Part shown: positions 59,943-64,000 of the stretch, piece by piece
Layout of the letters: the number at the start of each line of letters is the position of its first letter
Position numbering within the stretch: the stretch's first letter is position 1
Source: Methylomonas sp. AM2-LC
GTDB taxonomy: Bacteria; Pseudomonadota; Gammaproteobacteria; Methylococcales; Methylomonadaceae
NCBI RefSeq assembly: GCF_039904985.1
Contig: NZ_CP157005.1
Location: 62,001 to 126,000 of the forward strand
Direction of reading: 5' to 3'
Length of the DNA: 64,000 nucleotides
Notes under the pieces: model-generated
What the model was told of the DNA's origin: nothing
Seen by the model: only the letters and a program-made list of their open reading frames with translations
The model's database searches: none
Translations under genes and position numbers: made by a program

Positions 59943-59965
59943 AAAAAAAAAGAGCCCACGGCTCT
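59943..59965 (-). terminator. Terminator/attenuator between tRNA-Phe and rimP
   Basis: On the minus strand AGAGCC-GTG-GGCTCT (59951-59965) is followed by a run of T (59943-59950), a strong intrinsic terminator. It ends 25 bp before the rimP start. For transcripts entering from the tRNA it would either stop them or act as an attenuator for the nusA operon. Confidence 0.85.
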
Positions 59966-60010
59966 TCCCTAAACAATAACTCTGCTGACTAATTCAATAG
60001 CCCACAAAAT

Positions 60011-60030
60011 AAAAAACCCCATAAAGGGGT
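60011..60030 (-). terminator. Terminator after tRNA-Phe 1
   Basis: On the minus strand ACCCC-TTTAT-GGGGT followed by TTTTTATTTT, 25 bp after the tRNA 3' end. Short stem but strong T-tract. Confidence 0.75.
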
Positions 60031-60054
60031 CGTTTAAAAAAACCAACCAAGACA

Positions 60055-60130
<76 letters not shown>

Positions 60131-60458
60131 GGTATTAATCTTGAAAATAAAATTACAGCTCGTAAACAGTTTTGTAAAAAACAAATACTCTGTAAATAAT
60201 ATAACTAATAAGGAAAAAACCTTACTGCAAGTCAGTACGACAATTCTAACTGAATTTTCTTGAAATGTAAAACCAATTTGCATTAACCTGAATAATCATC
60301 CGGCAAAAAAATAGGTTTATTTTCAGAGGGCTTAATTATGTTGCAATGTGGAGGGCTTGCAGGAGAAATTAAAAACTGACATAAACCAGTTAACTTTGCA
60401 GCCTGATGTGCCAAAGCAACTGTAGGAGCTTTGGCACCACCCGGATTGCTTATCTTAA
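60131..60458. other. Spacer between the two tRNA-Phe genes
   Basis: 328 AT-rich bp with no convincing gene. A perfect 10-bp inverted repeat (GTGCCAAAGC, 60408-60417, with its complement at 60428-60437) follows the 3' end of tRNA copy 2 and could be a processing or termination hairpin, although no T-tract follows. The promoter of copy 1 was not pinpointed. Confidence 0.5.
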
Positions 60459-60534
<76 letters not shown>

Positions 60535-60548
60535 GTCAAGAGCCGCGT

Positions 60549-60577
60549 ATTAGACTAATTAATGCTCTACAAGTCAA
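60549..60577 (-). promoter_or_regulatory. Promoter of tRNA-Phe copy 2
   Basis: Read on the minus strand: TTGACT (60577-60572), 17 bp, TCTAAT (60554-60549), then a GC-rich ACGCGGC discriminator before the tRNA. Such discriminators are typical of stable-RNA promoters under stringent control. Confidence 0.8.
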
Positions 60578-60699
60578 GTTTATTAGCAGAATATTAGCTG
60601 ATAACTGGACAGTAACGACTATTCTATGCAATTCTTTTGCAAAAAATCAGTCGGGCCAAGTTAATTACAGGCACCCAACCCAGCAGCCGAGACAAAACT

Positions 60700-61518
60700 A
60701 TGCAAAACTTTACCGATATACGCGCACTCATCATCGATATGGATGGCGTGCTGTGGCATGGCGACCAGCCACAGGCTGGTTTAGTCGAATTTTTTCAAAC
60801 TTTGCGCGACATAAAACTACCCTTTGTTCTGGCCACCAATAATGCCAGCATGACTGCCCAACAATACGTGGAAAAACTGGCAAAAATGGGGGTTTGTGTT
60901 GCCTTAAATGAAATTTTAACATCAGGTATGGCAACCGCACTGTTTCTTTCAAAACACTATCATCCTGAACACACCCGTGTGTTTGTCATTGGCGGTATTG
61001 GCGCTCGTCAACCTTTAATTGATCTGGGTTTTACCCTAACAGGTTTATACGAAACCAACCCAGAACAACGCGCCCAACTGGTAGTGTGCGGACTAGATAG
61101 AGACTTATCCTGGGATAAATTAGCAACGGCTACTTTAAACATTCGCGCAGGCGCCTATTTTATTGGTACCAACGGCGACATTTCCTTACCAACTGAACAT
61201 GGCGTTACTCACGGCAATGGCGCCATACTGGCCGCCCTGCAAACTGCAACAGGCGTTGCCCCCACCATTATCGGCAAACCCGAACCGATTATCTACCAAC
61301 AGGCCATGGAATTATTAGGAATAGACATGGACTACACCATAGCCATTGGCGACAGACTAGATACCGATATACTTGGCGCAGTCCGCGCTGGTATCCGCAG
61401 TCTGATGGTGTTGAGCGGAATTTCCAATGAAAATGACCTAAAACACGTTGAATATTCCCCAACCTGGATCAGACAAGACATTCGAGATATAACTCGTATG
61501 CTGCGTGAACTGACCTAA
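60700..61518 (+). CDS. HAD-family phosphatase (NagD/PGP-like)
   Basis: A 272-residue HAD hydrolase of the type with a C2 cap (NagD, phosphoglycolate/4-nitrophenyl phosphatase-like). Motif I is I-D-M-D-G-V-L-W-H-G (D14, D16), motif II A-T-N-N-A-S, motif III K in I-I-G-K-P-E-P and motif IV A-I-G-D-R-L-D-T-D. I chose ATG 60700; the frame extends to a TTG at 60637 with no ribosome site. The substrate is unknown. dhaK follows 24 bp later. Confidence 0.88.
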   Translation: MQNFTDIRALIIDMDGVLWHGDQPQAGLVEFFQTLRDIKLPFVLATNNASMTAQQYVEKLAKMGVCVALNEILTSGMATALFLSKHYHPEHTRVFVIGGIGARQPLIDLGFTLTGLYETNPEQRAQLVVCGLDRDLSWDKLATATLNIRAGAYFIGTNGDISLPTEHGVTHGNGAILAALQTATGVAPTIIGKPEPIIYQQAMELLGIDMDYTIAIGDRLDTDILGAVRAGIRSLMVLSGISNENDLKHVEYSPTWIRQDIRDITRMLRELT

Positions 61519-61542
61519 AACTATTATTTGGGCACGACTCAT

Positions 61543-62529
61543 ATGAAAAAATTTATCGACTCGATAGAAAACTTACTGGAAACCAGCTTGCAAGGCTTTG
61601 CCAAGGCACACGCAGATATTGTTAAGTATCATAATGATCCGCGCTTTGTACAGCGTAAAACAGGCAAAACAGACAAAGTCGTCATCATTTCTGGTGGAGG
61701 TTCTGGACACGAACCACTGCATAGCGGTTTTGTGGGGCTTGGTATGCTCGACGCAGCCTGTCCCGGCCAAATTTTTACCTCTCCTACTCCAGATCAGATG
61801 CTGGCAGCAGCACAAGCTGTTGACGCTGGTCAGGGCGTACTTTTTATAGTCAAAAATTACGCCGGCGATGTAATGAATTTTGAAATGGCTGCAGAAATGC
61901 TAGATCTACCTAATGCCACGGTACTGATTAACGATGATGTTTCATTACCGAAGAACCATAGTATAGGGCGACGCGGGGTGGCTGGTACCTTAATTGTAGA
62001 AAAAATAGTGGGTGCCGCCGCAGAACAGGGTGCAGATCTGGCTACCTGTAAAGCACTGGCTGAACGCGTAAATGCGGCTACCGCGTCAATGGGGGTCGCC
62101 TTAACTAGCTGTACAGTTCCAGCATTGGGTCACCCCACTTTTATATTAGCGGATGATGAAATTGAATTAGGTGTTGGCATTCACGGTGAACATGGTCGAG
62201 AAACCACTAAACTTGTATCCGCCAGCCAAATAGTCGAACGACTTTCGGGACATATTCAAGAAGAACTGAACCCGCAACCCGGCCAACAAGTTTTATTGCA
62301 TGTTAATGGTTTTGGCGCCACCCCAATGGTTGAACTGCATTTAATGTATGCGTTAGCTTGGGAGTTTTGGCAACAGCGCGGTTTACAGATATCCCGCTCA
62401 TTAGTCGGCAATTACACCACCTCACTGGATATGGCAGGCTGTTCCATTACCTTATGCCTACTGGATGATGAGATGCTCAACTATTGGGATGCACCTGTAA
62501 ATACTGCCGCTTTACGTTGGGGTTGTTAA
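61543..62529 (+). CDS. dhaK: Dihydroxyacetone kinase DhaK-type subunit, without adjacent DhaL
   Basis: A 328-residue protein of the DhaK family. The key residues are present: H56 in G-S-G-H-E-P-L-H, D109 in N-Y-A-G-D-V, and the DHA-binding His214 in G-I-H-G-E-H-G. The ATG at 61543 is chosen over the TTG at 61528. The substrate-binding subunit normally needs DhaL (ADP/ATP subunit) as partner, and none follows: the next gene is convergent. The HAD phosphatase upstream is probably in the same transcript, so the pair may act on a small sugar phosphate. Confidence 0.9.
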   Translation: MKKFIDSIENLLETSLQGFAKAHADIVKYHNDPRFVQRKTGKTDKVVIISGGGSGHEPLHSGFVGLGMLDAACPGQIFTSPTPDQMLAAAQAVDAGQGVLFIVKNYAGDVMNFEMAAEMLDLPNATVLINDDVSLPKNHSIGRRGVAGTLIVEKIVGAAAEQGADLATCKALAERVNAATASMGVALTSCTVPALGHPTFILADDEIELGVGIHGEHGRETTKLVSASQIVERLSGHIQEELNPQPGQQVLLHVNGFGATPMVELHLMYALAWEFWQQRGLQISRSLVGNYTTSLDMAGCSITLCLLDDEMLNYWDAPVNTAALRWGC

Positions 62530-62556
62530 TTGGACAACAACTGCGCGCTGTTAATG

Positions 62557-63594
62557 CTATTCAACATGCTCAGATTGGCTAGTTAACAATTGCTTTGCCC
62601 AAACATCGGCACCAGAAGGTAGCTGCTCTGGCGTGTTATTAATCCAGGCATCAATATCTTGCCAAGTGGTGGGTGCCTGCAAATCGCGTAATAGCATGTG
62701 ATAGCCATTTCGATAAATTGCCACCGTTTTTTCCACCTCATAGGTTGCCAGAAATCGCTGCAAAAATGCATAAGTGGGTTCCTTAGGAATAATTTCATCC
62801 TTTTCACCATAAAGCATCAACGTATTGACGCGTAGCGAAGTGGCACTTTCAAATGCAGCATCCATTAAATCAGTTAAACCGTAGACCGTTTCTATCCGTG
62901 TAGCTTTGATAACCAAAGGATCACGCCCCATGGCGCGCAGCATATCGATATTGTCCGATGCCATTACATGCACACCTCTGCCAGTCAAGGTTAACCAGGG
63001 CATGCTGTGTGCGAGGGTCCACAGTAAACCCGTTTGATACCACGGCATAGTCGATCTGGCCCATAGTGCCGGAGCAGCGAGAATAATACCAGACACTTCC
63101 GGCATGTCTGCCTGACGCATGGCAGTAATAACAATGGCCCCTCCCATACTTTCGCCCAGCAGATACAGGGGGTAAGCAGGATAACGCTGCTTAACCAGCC
63201 TGACTAAATCCTGTAAATCTTTTACATATGCCTCATTGCCTGCCCATAAACCCCGCTGGGGAGCTGCACCAAAACCGCGTTGATCATAAGCAAAACAAGC
63301 AATACCGTGCTGACTGAAATAGGCACCTGGCAAATCAAAGAAATGACTATAATCGTTGAAACCGTGCAGGGCGATGATTACTGCATGGGGTTCATTTTTT
63401 GGTAACCATTGCCTTAATGGCAAACTGGCTCCATCTTCGGTAAGGTATGCTTGCTCACTAAGCTGGGCGTTACTTGTTTTGGTACCTGGCGGATAAGTCA
63501 TAGGCATACATGCAGCTTGCATAAGCAGCAATAGGGCAAGCAGCAGGCGACTCAATCTAAATTGGCGCAAAACTAAAGTACAGTGCAATTTCAT
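62557..63594 (-). CDS. Lysophospholipase/monoacylglycerol lipase-like lipoprotein
   Basis: A 345-residue alpha/beta hydrolase with an N-terminal lipobox (M-Q-A-A-C). The fold features are A-L-H-G-F-N-D-Y-S-H, Y-D-Q-R-G-F-G, the nucleophile G-E-S-M-G-G, a late Asp in L-M-L-Y-G-E-K-D-E-I-I, and a His in N-G-Y-H-M-L-L-R-D. This is the Hydrolase_4 (PldB/monoglyceride lipase) pattern. It converges with dhaK. Substrate and role in the outer membrane are not known. Confidence 0.9.
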   Translation of the reverse strand: MKLHCTLVLRQFRLSRLLLALLLLMQAACMPMTYPPGTKTSNAQLSEQAYLTEDGASLPLRQWLPKNEPHAVIIALHGFNDYSHFFDLPGAYFSQHGIACFAYDQRGFGAAPQRGLWAGNEAYVKDLQDLVRLVKQRYPAYPLYLLGESMGGAIVITAMRQADMPEVSGIILAAPALWARSTMPWYQTGLLWTLAHSMPWLTLTGRGVHVMASDNIDMLRAMGRDPLVIKATRIETVYGLTDLMDAAFESATSLRVNTLMLYGEKDEIIPKEPTYAFLQRFLATYEVEKTVAIYRNGYHMLLRDLQAPTTWQDIDAWINNTPEQLPSGADVWAKQLLTSQSEHVE

Positions 63595-63868
63595 AGTATT
63601 CGCTAATTATCGGCAGTAGTCTTTTTTATAGCTAAGTTACTGACAAAAAATCACTCATTATCTGTTGTATTTACGAATATAAAGCAGAAAGTTTGGTGCC
63701 TAAGCTCTGTCGTGAATATCCTCCAATAGGCTTAAGTCAGCTTATCATCACCTAAATCACAGCCCAAACACACCAACACCAAACTCAAAATGTTCGCAAT
63801 CTCCAAGTAACATCAAGAGCAGTTCGCGATTACGATATTCCTGAACCAACTCAGTTATAAATGAGTGC

Positions 63869-64000
63869 TTAAGATTTATTTAGTTCAATAATCATAACCG
63901 TAACTCTATGTCCATAATAAACCTGCTGTGAAAAAACTTGCCAGCCTAATTTTTCATAAAAGCCGACTCTATCTGTAAAAAGATAAAGCGTGTCGATACC
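63869..64000 (-). CDS. GNAT-family N-acetyltransferase, C-terminal end (cut by window edge)
   Basis: The last 43 codons of a gene entering from the right edge, ending TAA at 63869. The visible end L-Y-L-F-T-D-R-V-G-F-Y-E-K-L-G-W-Q-V-F is the conserved final strand-helix of GNAT enzymes. Substrate unknown. The 274 bp between this and the lysophospholipase gene hold no recognised feature. Confidence 0.75.
   Translation of the reverse strand, partial: GIDTLYLFTDRVGFYEKLGWQVFSQQVYYGHRVTVMIIELNKS

Overview
This window is chromosomal DNA from an AT-leaning gammaproteobacterium. Gene orders rimP-nusA-infB-rbfA-truB-rpsO-pnp, leuC-leuD-leuB-asd-fimV, arsC-like/yffB-dapE and hrcA-grpE-dnaK-dnaJ-dapB are typical of the class. 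HrcA/CIRCE control and several protein variants suggest a Methylococcales-like methanotroph or a relative. That placement is an inference, because no methane or methanol oxidation gene lies in the window.

Layout. 0-10.3 kb (mostly core): the start of a nitroreductase and a membrane protein, rsmD, a pair of M16 peptidases, heme O synthase, a TrpD2-like protein, a PilZ-like protein, a transglycosylase-like lipoprotein, an FKBP isomerase, yffB and dapE. A 104-bp MITE-like inverted repeat follows the FKBP gene. 10.3-17.2 kb (accessory island between dapE and fimV): a 1018-residue NACHT NTPase with C-terminal pentapeptide repeats, which looks like a bacterial NLR-type defence or signalling protein. 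Next to it is a membrane-anchored TPR gene cut by an IS5-family element with intact terminal repeats and a short target duplication. 17.2-24.8 kb: fimV, asd, leuB, leuD, leuC and adk, all on the minus strand. 24.9-31.4 kb: an autotransporter-type barrel protein, a lipoprotein combining Sel1 repeats, coiled coil and a caspase domain, a lipoprotein hydrolase, and a membrane Ser/Thr kinase with putative FHA-docking motifs. 31.4-34.2 kb: divergent speA and speE.

34.2-38.2 kb (second accessory patch): a DUF433/DUF5615 toxin-antitoxin pair, a vapBC pair whose toxin frame carries three in-frame TAG codons, and an IS110-family (IS1111-type) element. Its 350-nt 3' non-coding region is highly structured and is a bridge-RNA candidate. 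38.2-48.7 kb: an EamA transporter behind a possible leader/attenuator, recN, nadK, and the heat-shock operon with a recognisable CIRCE operator overlapping its promoter, then dapB. 48.8-51.2 kb: hypF without other hyp genes. 51.4-60.5 kb: the complete nusA-infB-pnp translation/RNA operon, preceded by two tRNA-Phe genes and intrinsic terminators. 60.6-64 kb: a HAD phosphatase, an orphan DhaK, a lysophospholipase-like lipoprotein and the end of a GNAT acetyltransferase.

The most interesting regions are the NACHT/TPR/IS island, the caspase-kinase lipoprotein cluster, and the IS1111-type element with its candidate guide RNA. No CRISPR array, rRNA gene or prophage was seen.
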